From NCBI GenBank assembly GCA_019232625.1, contig JAFANP010000055.1:1-64000 (forward strand): 64,000 nt of DNA, read 5' to 3'. The position numbers and the translations under genes were made by a program. Each line of letters opens with the position of its first letter. Within the stretch, counting starts at the first letter, position 1. Positions 46,644 to 54,310 of this stretch are shown one piece after another. The notes below the pieces were generated by a model. The model did not search any database. It had not been told where the DNA came from and worked only from the letters and a program-made list of their open reading frames with translations. This DNA is from Alphaproteobacteria bacterium (lineage in GTDB: Bacteria > Pseudomonadota > Alphaproteobacteria > Sphingomonadales > Sphingomonadaceae).

Positions 46644-48184
46644 GGAGCACGGCCGCCTCGGCCGCCTCCGCGGGCGAGAGGGGAGGCGAGGCGCTGGACT
46701 TCATCCGCGCCCTCCACCGCGCGCCGCACGCGACCTTCGTCCCCGACGGTGAGCTGGACTGGAGCCGGGCGCCGCCCTTCCTGCCATCGTCGCTGGGCGC
46801 CTCGCTGGTGGCGCTCCCGCCCGCGGAAGCGCCGTGGCAGGGGGCCGCCGACGAGGACGACGCCTTCGCGGAGCTCGGTCGCTGGCTGGCCTCATCCCTG
46901 ATGTGCCATCGCACCCGGGTGGCGGGCGGCGAGGGGCGGAACGCGAGACGCGCGCCCGCCGCGCGCAGGGCCCTGGCTTCGGGCGGAGCGGCCTATCCGG
47001 CCGACCTTTATCTCCGGTTCGGAGCGGATTGGGCGGCCGTTTCCCCCCTTCTTCCCGGCCATTGGTGGCTGTACCTGCCGCACCGTCATTCGCTCGCCGC
47101 GCATTGCGCAGCGGAGCCGCCGGGACCGGACGACCGGGTCGAGGCGGCCTTGGTCACCGTCCTCTCGCGCACGGCGTTCAAATATCGCGAATTCGCCTAT
47201 CGCCTTTCCGCCGTCGACACCGGCGTCGCCCTGGGGCGGCTGACCGCCTGCCTCGGCGCCGGCGGGGCCGGCTTCGAGGTCGCGGACGCGCCGGAAGGCG
47301 GCGGCCCGCCGCTGATCGAGCCTGAGGAGCAAGCGGCGGCCCGGATCGTCTGCCGCTTTCCCGGCGCCTTGAGGCCATCGGCCGGGGCCGGGACCGGAGC
47401 AGGGGCGCGGCGCCTGAGGGTGGAGGCCGGCAAGGAGGCGCGTCGCGCGGCGATCTCGGCCGGCCAGCCGTCCATCTTCGCCGCCCTCGCCGCCGCGCCC
47501 GCCGCGCCGGCCGCGCCGGCCGGGGCGCCGGCCGTTTCCCCGCCGCCCGCCGGCGCGGGCCGCATCGCCCTGCCGGATCCGCCGGCGAGGGAGCCGCGCC
47601 CGTTGAGGGCCGTCGTCCATGCCAGGCGCTCCGAAGCGACCGCGTTCAGCGGCGTTCCGGTGCCGCTCGCCGCCGTCGCCGCATGCCTTCGCGGCGCGAG
47701 GGGCGCGCTTGCGCCCCTGCACGGCTTCGCCGCGGGGGCCGGGATCGGGATCGGCTGCGCCCTCATCGGCGTGGACGGCGTCGGGCCCGTAGCCGGCCTC
47801 CTGGACGGGCAGGGCGCGGCGCTCGAGATCACCCGGCGCGGCTCCGTCGCGGAGGCGCTCGACCGGGCGATGCTGCTGCACGCGTTCGACATGCGCCAGT
47901 GCGGCTTCGTCCTCCACGTCATCGCGGATATCGAGGGCCCTCTTTGCCGGGAAGGGCCCGTCGCCTACCGCCGCTCCCAGATGGCGGTGGGGGCGATGCT
48001 CGACGCCGCCACCCTCGCGGCGGTCGAGAACGACCTTTCCGCCCACGCCTTCCTCGGCTTCTCCGCGCCGCAGACCGCGCGCCTCTACGGCCTGGATCCG
48101 GAGGGCAGCGTGCTTCCGGTCGCCCAGCTCTGCGTCGGGCGCCCCCGCCAATTCAGCCAGTGGGAGACCGCCATTGTCGGATAA
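46640..48184 (+). CDS. Thiopeptide cluster: azoline dehydrogenase, nitroreductase/SagB type (NosF/TbtE-like)
   Basis: FMN enzyme that oxidises thiazolines to thiazoles. 514 residues, GTG start overlapping the YcaO stop. Two nitroreductase-like halves are visible, about 70-240 (LYLRFGADWAAVSPLLPGHW; SRTAFKYREFAYRLSAVDTG) and about 345-505 (RRSEATAFSGVPVPLAAVAA; QMAVGAMLDAATLA). YREFAYRLSAVDTG is the SagB-type signature. An Ala/Pro-rich linker (AAAPAAPAAPAGAPA) joins the halves. Confidence 0.85.
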   Translation: MRSTAASAASAGERGGEALDFIRALHRAPHATFVPDGELDWSRAPPFLPSSLGASLVALPPAEAPWQGAADEDDAFAELGRWLASSLMCHRTRVAGGEGRNARRAPAARRALASGGAAYPADLYLRFGADWAAVSPLLPGHWWLYLPHRHSLAAHCAAEPPGPDDRVEAALVTVLSRTAFKYREFAYRLSAVDTGVALGRLTACLGAGGAGFEVADAPEGGGPPLIEPEEQAAARIVCRFPGALRPSAGAGTGAGARRLRVEAGKEARRAAISAGQPSIFAALAAAPAAPAAPAGAPAVSPPPAGAGRIALPDPPAREPRPLRAVVHARRSEATAFSGVPVPLAAVAACLRGARGALAPLHGFAAGAGIGIGCALIGVDGVGPVAGLLDGQGAALEITRRGSVAEALDRAMLLHAFDMRQCGFVLHVIADIEGPLCREGPVAYRRSQMAVGAMLDAATLAAVENDLSAHAFLGFSAPQTARLYGLDPEGSVLPVAQLCVGRPRQFSQWETAIVG

Positions 48185-49367
48185 TTCGGCCGCGCCGGTG
48201 GGCCAGCCGCCTCACTTCCATCCGCTCGTCGGTGCGTGGATCGTCACCCGCCATGCCGACGCGGTGACCGTGCTCGGCAACCCCGACCTGTTCTCGTCCA
48301 GCGCCGCGTTCGCCGGCAGCTTCCAGCAGCTCGGCTGCCCCGCCGACATCGCGGAGCGCCTCGAAGCGATCGTCCCGGCCGGCACTCCCCAGCTCGTCGC
48401 CTCGGACCGGCCGCAGCACGGCCTGCTTCGCCCGCTCGCCACCCGCCTCTTCACCACGGCGCGAATCGAGGCCTATCGGCCGATCGTGCGCGATCTCGCG
48501 CAGGGGCTTGCCGACGATCTGGCGGGCCCCGGTCCGGTCGACCTTCATGCCCGTTTCGCAATTCCGTTCAGCGCCCGCGCCGTGCTTCGGGTGCTCGGCG
48601 TGGAGGCCGATCGCGCCCCCGCCGTCGAGGCGCTGGCGGCGAGCGCCTCCCTGCTGTTCTTCGTCCAGCTGGACGAGGCGGCCAAGCGGCGCTCCGCGGA
48701 GGCGCTGCTGGCGCTGGAAGAGGAGATGGCGGTCCTTCTCGACGCCCGCACGGCGGCGCCGCGCGACGACCTCGCCTCGGCCCTGGCTCGCGCCAACGCC
48801 TCGGAGAGCGAGCCGTTGAAGCGGGCCCAGCTCATCCAGCTGCTGCTCGACATGGCCTTCGCCGGCACGGACCCGGTGGCGACCGTGCTGTCCTCCTTCA
48901 TGCTGCGCCTGCTGGCCACGGGCGGCGCGTGGCGCCGCGCCGCCGCGACGCCCGAGACGATCGGCTCGGTCGTCGAGGAAGCGGTGAGGCTGGCAAGCGG
49001 GCTGCGCGGCATCGCGCGGCGGGCGGTGCGGGATACCGAGGTGGGCGGCACGCCGATCGAGGCGGGGGCGACCGTCCTCGTCATGCCAGGCCCGGTCAAT
49101 CGGGACGAGGGCGTGTTCCCCGATCCGGGCAATGTCTGCCCCGGCCGCGCCGGGGCGCGAACCCATATCGGCTTCGGCTACGGCATCCATTATTGCGTCG
49201 GGGCGCCGCTCGGGAGGCTCGACCTCGAGCTTGCGCTCACCGCGCTGCTCGAGCGCTTTCCGGACATGCGGCTCTGGCCCAGCCAGCCGGTCGCTTTCGC
49301 GCGCGCGCCCCTCCTCACCCAGGTCGGCCGCCTGCTCGTCGATCCGGGGCCGCGGCGCGGCGGCTGA
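48174..49367 (+). CDS. Thiopeptide cluster: cytochrome P450 (NosB/NosC-like role)
   Basis: 397 residues from TTG 48174, overlapping the dehydrogenase gene by 11 bp. P450 motifs: I-helix FAGTD (229-233), ExxR as Glu269-Arg272 (EEAVRL), heme ligand Cys341 in GFGYGIHYCVGAP. No signal or membrane anchor, so a soluble bacterial type. Nosiheptide needs two P450s, one hydroxylating Glu6 and one the pyridine. A conserved Glu6 in the core makes Glu hydroxylation the likelier role (inference). Ends the first operon. Confidence 0.9.
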   Translation: MSDNSAAPVGQPPHFHPLVGAWIVTRHADAVTVLGNPDLFSSSAAFAGSFQQLGCPADIAERLEAIVPAGTPQLVASDRPQHGLLRPLATRLFTTARIEAYRPIVRDLAQGLADDLAGPGPVDLHARFAIPFSARAVLRVLGVEADRAPAVEALAASASLLFFVQLDEAAKRRSAEALLALEEEMAVLLDARTAAPRDDLASALARANASESEPLKRAQLIQLLLDMAFAGTDPVATVLSSFMLRLLATGGAWRRAAATPETIGSVVEEAVRLASGLRGIARRAVRDTEVGGTPIEAGATVLVMPGPVNRDEGVFPDPGNVCPGRAGARTHIGFGYGIHYCVGAPLGRLDLELALTALLERFPDMRLWPSQPVAFARAPLLTQVGRLLVDPGPRRGG

Positions 49368-49397
49368 CCGCCCGCCCCAGGCTTGGCGGCCCGCCCG

Positions 49398-51110
49398 TCA
49401 GGGGCAGGGGAGGGCGAGCGTCCGCGTCGTGACCGGACCGAGCGGGGACAGAGCGGCGAGTATTTCGGCGCGGACCGTTTCGGGCCGGGCGGTGCCGCCC
49501 GCCAGCGGCGCGAGCACCATCAGCTCGGTCGCGGCGCCGGAAAGGGCGGGGGCGCAGGTGCGGGCGGCGGCGCCGCCACGCTCGGACGCGACGATGCCCT
49601 TGGCGTCGCGCACCACCAGCTCTCCCTCGCGGCAACGCCACGGCTCGCCCTCCGCCGCCACGTAGAATTCCCCGGTGTTGGCGGTGTCGACCCACCAGAG
49701 GCCGGCGATCCGGCGCGGGTCGTGGACCGAGAGCATCGCGCCGAGGCCGCGAAGCCGGTTCGCCAGCTTCCGGGCGGCGTCGGGCGGCGCCGCGGCGCCC
49801 GCCTCGATCCTCACCGAGGCGGCGAAGGGGGAGACCGGCGCGTCGCCCGGCGACGCCCGGTCGTCGGCGGAGGAGGGCGCGTCGAAGGTCGCCGCGGGGG
49901 CGTTCAGAGTCCGCTCCAGATAGCCGATACCCATGCCGCCCGTGCCCCTCGCCTCGGCGGGGATATAGTCGCGCGCGATCCCGAGGTGGAACGTCCGCCA
50001 GGCCAGGAAGGCGCGCTGGACCTGGTCGAGATGGTAGAGGAGCTGGCGCCGGTCCGCCGCGCTCCAGCCCGCCGCGCGCTCCGCCAGCATGAGCGCGATG
50101 CCGGGGGCGACGGTGGAATCCGAGGGGACGTCGCCGACCAGCGGCTGGCCCTCCAGGGCGGCGACCTTCTCGGCGCCGAACCCGCGGATCGCCCGGTCGA
50201 GGATTTGGTAGTTGCGCGACTGGATGGCGCTCGATCCGCCGGTCTCGGGCCGGAAGCCGTCGAAGAAATTCTCCTTGGGCAAGGTACGGAACGTGGTGGC
50301 GAACAGCTTGAGCAGCAGGGCGACCTGCGCCGAGGCCTCCTTGACGCGCGCCAGCACCCGTTCCGGGGCGTCGGGCAGTTCCTGGGCCGCGACCAGGGCC
50401 CGCCAGGCGGGGATGAAGCAGCATTCGGCGAGATGGGTGACGCGGATGAACATCAGCTCGTCGTGGAAGCGGCTCTGCGGCAGCGCGGTCAGCAGGACGA
50501 GCCCGAGCAGACCGTCGGCGTCGTTGGCAAGGGCGATCCAGTCCGGGCCGCCCGGAAGCCAGTTGCGCAGCGTCGGCAGGGTGAGCGGAACCGCGGCCGT
50601 CCCGGCGAAGGCGGCAAGATCGCGCAGCGCGTCGATCCGCGCCGCGACCTGCGCCCGCACGAAGCGGAAGGGGGGCGAGCCCTGGTCCGCGAGCGCCAGC
50701 GCCTGCTCCTCCTCGCGCAGCCAGTCGGCGAGGATGGTGGCGAAGGCGATTCGCGACCGGCGGACGACGAGGTCCACGTCGGGGGCGAGGATGAAGCGCT
50801 CGAGGAGCGGGAGGTTGAGATAATTGCCGTAGTTGAGCTCGCCGCGGCCGATCGCCTCCTCGATCTCGAGGAAGGCGATGGCGAGATCCCGCGCCCGCGC
50901 GACCGGTCCGCTTCCGGCCACTCCATCCAGATCCTTGAGGTCGGCGAGCAGCGCCATGAGGGGCGCGCGCAGCTCCGCGGCGACGTGGGCGCGGCCCCCG
51001 CGGCGGCAGGCGAGCAGGAACGGCCTCGCCGGGGAGGCGGCCAGCCGCGCCGCGACATGCGCTTCACCGGCGGCCGCCGGCATGGGGGATGGAGCGGCCG
51101 CCGTCGCCAC
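49398..51110 (-). CDS. Tryptophan 2,3-dioxygenase-like heme protein with C-terminal extension
   Basis: 570 residues, GTG start 2 bp after the methyltransferase stop. TDO/IDO-superfamily features: HDELMFIRVTHLAE (His216 region, like HDEMLFI...HQTSE of TDO), QSRNYQILDRAI, then YHLDQVQRAFLAWRTFHLGI with His375 as likely heme ligand, and GTGG (389-392) before GIGYLERTL. TDO itself is about 280-380 residues; here about 90 extra N-terminal and 170 C-terminal residues are added, the latter with VDTANTGEFYV. It may cleave the tryptophan ring, or do another reaction as PrnB does. It is proposed to replace NosL in making the side-ring acid (inference). Confidence 0.7.
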   Translation of the reverse strand: MATAAAPSPMPAAAGEAHVAARLAASPARPFLLACRRGGRAHVAAELRAPLMALLADLKDLDGVAGSGPVARARDLAIAFLEIEEAIGRGELNYGNYLNLPLLERFILAPDVDLVVRRSRIAFATILADWLREEEQALALADQGSPPFRFVRAQVAARIDALRDLAAFAGTAAVPLTLPTLRNWLPGGPDWIALANDADGLLGLVLLTALPQSRFHDELMFIRVTHLAECCFIPAWRALVAAQELPDAPERVLARVKEASAQVALLLKLFATTFRTLPKENFFDGFRPETGGSSAIQSRNYQILDRAIRGFGAEKVAALEGQPLVGDVPSDSTVAPGIALMLAERAAGWSAADRRQLLYHLDQVQRAFLAWRTFHLGIARDYIPAEARGTGGMGIGYLERTLNAPAATFDAPSSADDRASPGDAPVSPFAASVRIEAGAAAPPDAARKLANRLRGLGAMLSVHDPRRIAGLWWVDTANTGEFYVAAEGEPWRCREGELVVRDAKGIVASERGGAAARTCAPALSGAATELMVLAPLAGGTARPETVRAEILAALSPLGPVTTRTLALPCP

Positions 51111-51111
51111 G

Positions 51112-51762
51112 TCAGCGTCGCCGCAGCTCGGCGGCGACCGCTTTCGCGCCGCCCGGGAAGATCGTCGCCGCGTAGAGCACGTCGCGGCACTCGACCAGCT
51201 CCCACCGCTCCGCCGGGAAGGTGTCGAGAATCGCCTGGCGTGAGAGGCGGCGCGGACCGCCGGTGCGGGTCTCCTTGTCGCCGATGCCGAGGACGTGGAC
51301 CACCGAGCCGGGGTGGGTCAGCTGCTCGAGACGCTCGCCGTAGAGGCGGCGTTCCGAATCGGAGAAACCGTGCAGCGTGGCCGAATCGAGGATGGTGTCG
51401 AAGCGCCCGAGATCGTCGAGGTCGGCGAAGACGTCGCGCTCCTGGAAGGAGATCGCCCAGGCCGGATCGCGCGGCCGGGCGTCGGCCCGAGCGATCGCCT
51501 CGCCGACGAAGTCGATCCCCACCACCTCATGGCCGCGCGCGGCCAGATAGAGGGTGTTGGCGCCGGTGCCGCAGCCTATGTCGAGCACCCGCCCGGCAAA
51601 GCCGCCGCGCTCGGCGATCGCCACCACCTCGGGCTGGGCCCGGTCCACCTCCCACGGCGCGTTGCCGAGATAGATCATTCGATAGGTGCGGGCGCTGACC
51701 CCGTTCTCGCGCAAGGGATCCTGCTGCGCGCCGAGCGTGATCGCCTCCGATATGCCGTTCAT
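51112..51762 (-). CDS. SAM-dependent class I methyltransferase
   Basis: 216 residues. Motif I VLDIGCGTGANTLYLA (about 60-75), motif II EVVGIDFVGEAI, and DTILDSATLHGF. It resembles small-molecule (thiopurine-type) methyltransferases, not the rRNA methylases that give thiopeptide resistance. Between the TDO-like and DUF5946 genes in one minus-strand operon, so it may methylate the aryl building block (inference). Confidence 0.85.
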   Translation of the reverse strand: MNGISEAITLGAQQDPLRENGVSARTYRMIYLGNAPWEVDRAQPEVVAIAERGGFAGRVLDIGCGTGANTLYLAARGHEVVGIDFVGEAIARADARPRDPAWAISFQERDVFADLDDLGRFDTILDSATLHGFSDSERRLYGERLEQLTHPGSVVHVLGIGDKETRTGGPRRLSRQAILDTFPAERWELVECRDVLYAATIFPGGAKAVAAELRRR

Positions 51763-51780
51763 GAACTCTCCTCTCCTGAC

Positions 51781-52305
51781 TCACATGCGTCGAATCGCCT
51801 CGTCCGCCAGCGCGGAGACGCGGGAATGGTGGGGCCGCCACGACGCCCAGACGGCCGCCGCCCAGTCGCGCACCCGCTTGCCGTGGTCGGCGGCGTCGCG
51901 GGCCTCGATCACGTCGCGCACGGTGAGCGCGGCATGGTCGGCGGGCGGGTCGAGCCAGGTGAGCCGGTCGGTGAGCTTCTGGGTCATCGCCCCGATGACG
52001 TGGCGCGCGAAGGCGCCGTCGGCGCCGCGATCGAGCACGAGATGGAGGCCGACGAGATGGACGTTGACCGACTGGATCGACCGCCGCTCCGGCACTCCGG
52101 GATGCTGCACGGCGTAGGCGTCGACGGTGAGCCGGTGGACCGCCATATAGGCCGGATCGCTATATTCGCGCGCAAGCACCTCGCTGTAGAGAGCCCAGCA
52201 GCCGGGCGAGGAGAGAACATAAGCGTGAGTCGCGCCCTCGGTCGGCGGCAGCTTCAGGCCGCAGCCGGGGCACGATTCGACGGCGGCCTGCATCATCCCG
52301 TTCAT
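51781..52305 (-). CDS. DUF5946 family protein
   Basis: 174 residues from ATG 52305 (GTG 52323 is also open). Begins with a zinc-ribbon-like half site ESCPGCGLKLPP, then THAYVLSSPGCWALYSEVLA, DAYAVQHPG and SIQSVNVHLVGLHLVL, the DUF5946 pattern. Later His/Trp-rich LTWLDPPADHAALTVRDV. No known reaction. Its conserved Cys and His suggest metal binding. Between the ALDH and methyltransferase genes on the minus strand. Confidence 0.75.
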   Translation of the reverse strand: MNGMMQAAVESCPGCGLKLPPTEGATHAYVLSSPGCWALYSEVLAREYSDPAYMAVHRLTVDAYAVQHPGVPERRSIQSVNVHLVGLHLVLDRGADGAFARHVIGAMTQKLTDRLTWLDPPADHAALTVRDVIEARDAADHGKRVRDWAAAVWASWRPHHSRVSALADEAIRRM

Positions 52306-52333
52306 CGCACCGCCCTCGCGCACCTCCCGCCGC

Positions 52334-53779
52334 TCACATCTGTGCGGTGACCCACTTCAACTGCGTGAGCGCCGCCAGAGACTCCTCCGTTCCGGTTCGG
52401 CCCATGCCGCTGTCGCCCACGCCGCCGAACGGAACGTGCGGCTCGTCGTGGACGGTAGGCGCGTTGATGTGGACCATTCCGGAGCGAACGTCGTGAGCGA
52501 AACGCAGCGCCTGCGCAATGTCCCGCGTGTAGATGGCCGCCGACAGCCCGTAGCGGCTGGCATTGGCGAGCGAAATCGCCTCGTCGAGGGAGCCGATCCG
52601 GTAGAGCTGCGCCACCGGTCCGAACGTCTCCTCGTCGAACACCGCCATGTCCGGCTCGACGCCCTCCAGCACGGTCGGCTGGCAGACATTGCCGTCCCAG
52701 CCGCCGCCCGCCAGGACGCGGGCGCCCTTCGCCACCGCTCCCTCGATGTGGGAGCGCACCCGCGCCCTCTGGCGGGGGTTGATGATCGGCCCGACGAGCG
52801 TGTCGGGAGAGCGCAGGTTGCCGCAGGGCAGGGTGCTCGCCGCCGCCGCGAAGGCCGCCGCGAACCGGTCGTAGAGGCCGTCCTCCACGAAGATGCGGCT
52901 CGACCCCATGCATACCTGGCCCTGGTAGAGGAATATACCGAACACGGCGCCGGCCACGGCCTGGTCGAGGTCCGCATCCTCGAGGACCACCAGCGGGCTC
53001 TTGCCGCCGAGCTCGAGGATGGCCGGCTTGAGCTGCGCGCCGCACAGGGCGCCGATATGCTTGCCGACCGCGCTCGATCCGGTGAACAGAACCGCGCGGA
53101 CCCGCCTGTCCTGGGTCAGCGAATCGCCTATCTCCGCGCCCGATCCGGTCACGACGTTGAACAGCCCCGCCGGCAGCCCCGCCTCCGCATAGAGCTCGGC
53201 CAGCCTCAGCGTGATCAGCGGCGCGTCCTCCGAGGGAAGCGCCACCACGGCGTTGCCGGCCGCCAGCGCCATCGAGGAGGCCTTGACCCCGATCAGCAGC
53301 GGCACGTTGAAGGGGGTGATGCTCGCGACGACCCCGGCCGGCTGGCGAAGGCTCAGGCTGAAGCGATCGGGCGCGTCGGAGGGAAAGGTCTGACCGCCGC
53401 CCCGCCGCGCGGCACCCGCCGCGGCCCGCAGCGCATCGACCGCCATCTGGATCTCGAATCGCGCCTTGCCGACGGGGGACCCGATCTCCTCGATCAACAA
53501 ATCGACGAAGGCCTCGCAATCCCGCTCCAACAGTGCGGCGGCAGACGTGAGAACTGATTCGCGCTCCCGGACGCTGAGGCGCGTGCTCTTCGCCGCCTCG
53601 TCGGCGGCCGAGACTGCACGGTCGACATCGACCGCATTTCCCCTCGCGATTTTCGAAATCGGCGAGTCGTCGACAGGATTGCTGGTAAAGAAATAGTCAC
53701 CGCTATCCGGTTCGGCTACTTTGCCGCCGATCCAGTGTCCGCGGCACGCAAGTACCCTGCCCACCCCATGATCTGCCAT
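52334..53779 (-). CDS. Aldehyde dehydrogenase, aryl-aldehyde (benzaldehyde/vanillin) type
   Basis: 481 residues, ATG 53779 with AGGAG. ALDH motifs: TPFNVPLL, LFTGSSAVGKHIG, catalytic Glu in LELGGKSPLVV, nucleophile Cys in YQGQVCMGSSR, and VHDEPHVPFGGVGDSGMGR near the end, like benzaldehyde and vanillin dehydrogenases. First gene of the four-gene minus-strand operon, divergent from the precursor. It may produce the aryl carboxylic acid used by the ligase at 60066 (inference). Confidence 0.88.
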   Translation of the reverse strand: MADHGVGRVLACRGHWIGGKVAEPDSGDYFFTSNPVDDSPISKIARGNAVDVDRAVSAADEAAKSTRLSVRERESVLTSAAALLERDCEAFVDLLIEEIGSPVGKARFEIQMAVDALRAAAGAARRGGGQTFPSDAPDRFSLSLRQPAGVVASITPFNVPLLIGVKASSMALAAGNAVVALPSEDAPLITLRLAELYAEAGLPAGLFNVVTGSGAEIGDSLTQDRRVRAVLFTGSSAVGKHIGALCGAQLKPAILELGGKSPLVVLEDADLDQAVAGAVFGIFLYQGQVCMGSSRIFVEDGLYDRFAAAFAAAASTLPCGNLRSPDTLVGPIINPRQRARVRSHIEGAVAKGARVLAGGGWDGNVCQPTVLEGVEPDMAVFDEETFGPVAQLYRIGSLDEAISLANASRYGLSAAIYTRDIAQALRFAHDVRSGMVHINAPTVHDEPHVPFGGVGDSGMGRTGTEESLAALTQLKWVTAQM

Positions 53780-53862
53780 TACCCGCTCCTGCCTCGTCTC
53801 TGCTGAGCCGAAAGACTAAAACCATTATGGATTTAAACTGATAGTATGGGGCGGTTGGGTCA

Positions 53863-53890
53863 TTGTAAAGCATTAGCCTTGTGATATTGT
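53863..53890 (+). promoter_or_regulatory. Candidate promoter P1 of the precursor gene
   Basis: TTGTAA (53863-53868), 16-bp spacer, TATTGT (53885-53890) in the AT-rich divergent region before the precursor. The block TGTAAAG within it recurs 67 bp later at 53932-53938, so the two may share a regulator. Confidence 0.35.
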
Positions 53891-53905
53891 CGGCCCGCGC
53901 CACCC

Positions 53906-53934
53906 TTGGCGCAAAGGGGGGCGTCGAGTACTGT
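53906..53934 (+). promoter_or_regulatory. Candidate promoter P2 of the precursor gene
   Basis: TTGGCG (53906-53911), 17-bp spacer, TACTGT (53929-53934), about 90 bp before the precursor ATG. It competes with P1 as the main start. Confidence 0.35.
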
Positions 53935-54026
53935 AAAGACTTGAAAAGGTCCGGCGGCTTTGGCTTGCGCAGCAGTCCAGATGGTGTCGGTCCATTGTTT
54001 GCGCGCATTAAGAAGGGGAATGACTA

Positions 54027-54215
54027 ATGGATATCGTGGGTAGCAACCTTTCCCTTGACGACCTCGAGATCAACGAGCTGGAAGTTTCCCAGTTCCTCGA
54101 CGCGACCATCGAAGATGCGAGCGCCGAGATCTCGAAGGTGATGTCGGCTTCGTGTACGACTTGCGAGTGCTGCTGCAGCTGCAGCATCCTCGTGGACGAG
54201 CCGACGTCCGCTTGA
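54027..54215 (+). CDS. Thiopeptide precursor peptide (nosiheptide-type core)
   Basis: 62 residues; ATG 54027 lies behind AAGGGG. Acidic leader of 41 residues (LSLDDLEINELEVSQFLD ... ISKVMSA), then core SCTTCECCCSCS at 42-53 and a tail ILVDEPTSA at 54-62. As I recall it, the nosiheptide core is SCTTCECCCSCSS, also after a leader ending KVMSA; residues 1-12 would be identical. By that precedent Ser42 and Ser51 (core 1 and 10) form the pyridine, five Cys become thiazoles, Thr44 becomes Dhb, Glu47 (core 6) and Cys49 (core 8) anchor the side ring. Residue 13 is Ile, not Ser, and the tail has no counterpart, so C-terminal processing must differ. Confidence 0.96.
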   Translation: MDIVGSNLSLDDLEINELEVSQFLDATIEDASAEISKVMSASCTTCECCCSCSILVDEPTSA

Positions 54216-54231
54216 TCTGCTGAAATGACGG

Positions 54232-54265
54232 GGCGGTACGCATTCGACTTGGGATGCGTACCGCC
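54232..54265 (+). terminator. Attenuating hairpin after the precursor gene
   Basis: Perfect 12-bp arms GGCGGTACGCAT (54232-54243) and ATGCGTACCGCC (54254-54265), 10-base loop, then TTCC. It begins 17 bp after the precursor stop. It probably ends most transcripts or protects their 3' end, so that precursor is made in excess over the enzymes downstream. Confidence 0.7.
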
Positions 54266-54310
54266 TTCCAAGAATAGCGACGACAACATCGCAAGAAATC
54301 GGGGGAGTGC

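Noticed and set aside
51112-51762. Thiopeptide-resistance rRNA methyltransferase
   Set aside because: The protein has a class I Rossmann motif (VLDIGCGTG) of small-molecule enzymes, not the knotted SPOUT fold of the known resistance methylases.
54020-54043. ATG seven bases before the precursor start
   Set aside because: It opens a frame of only seven codons (MTNGYRG) and sits too close to AAGGGG; ATG 54027 has the proper spacing and gives the leader.
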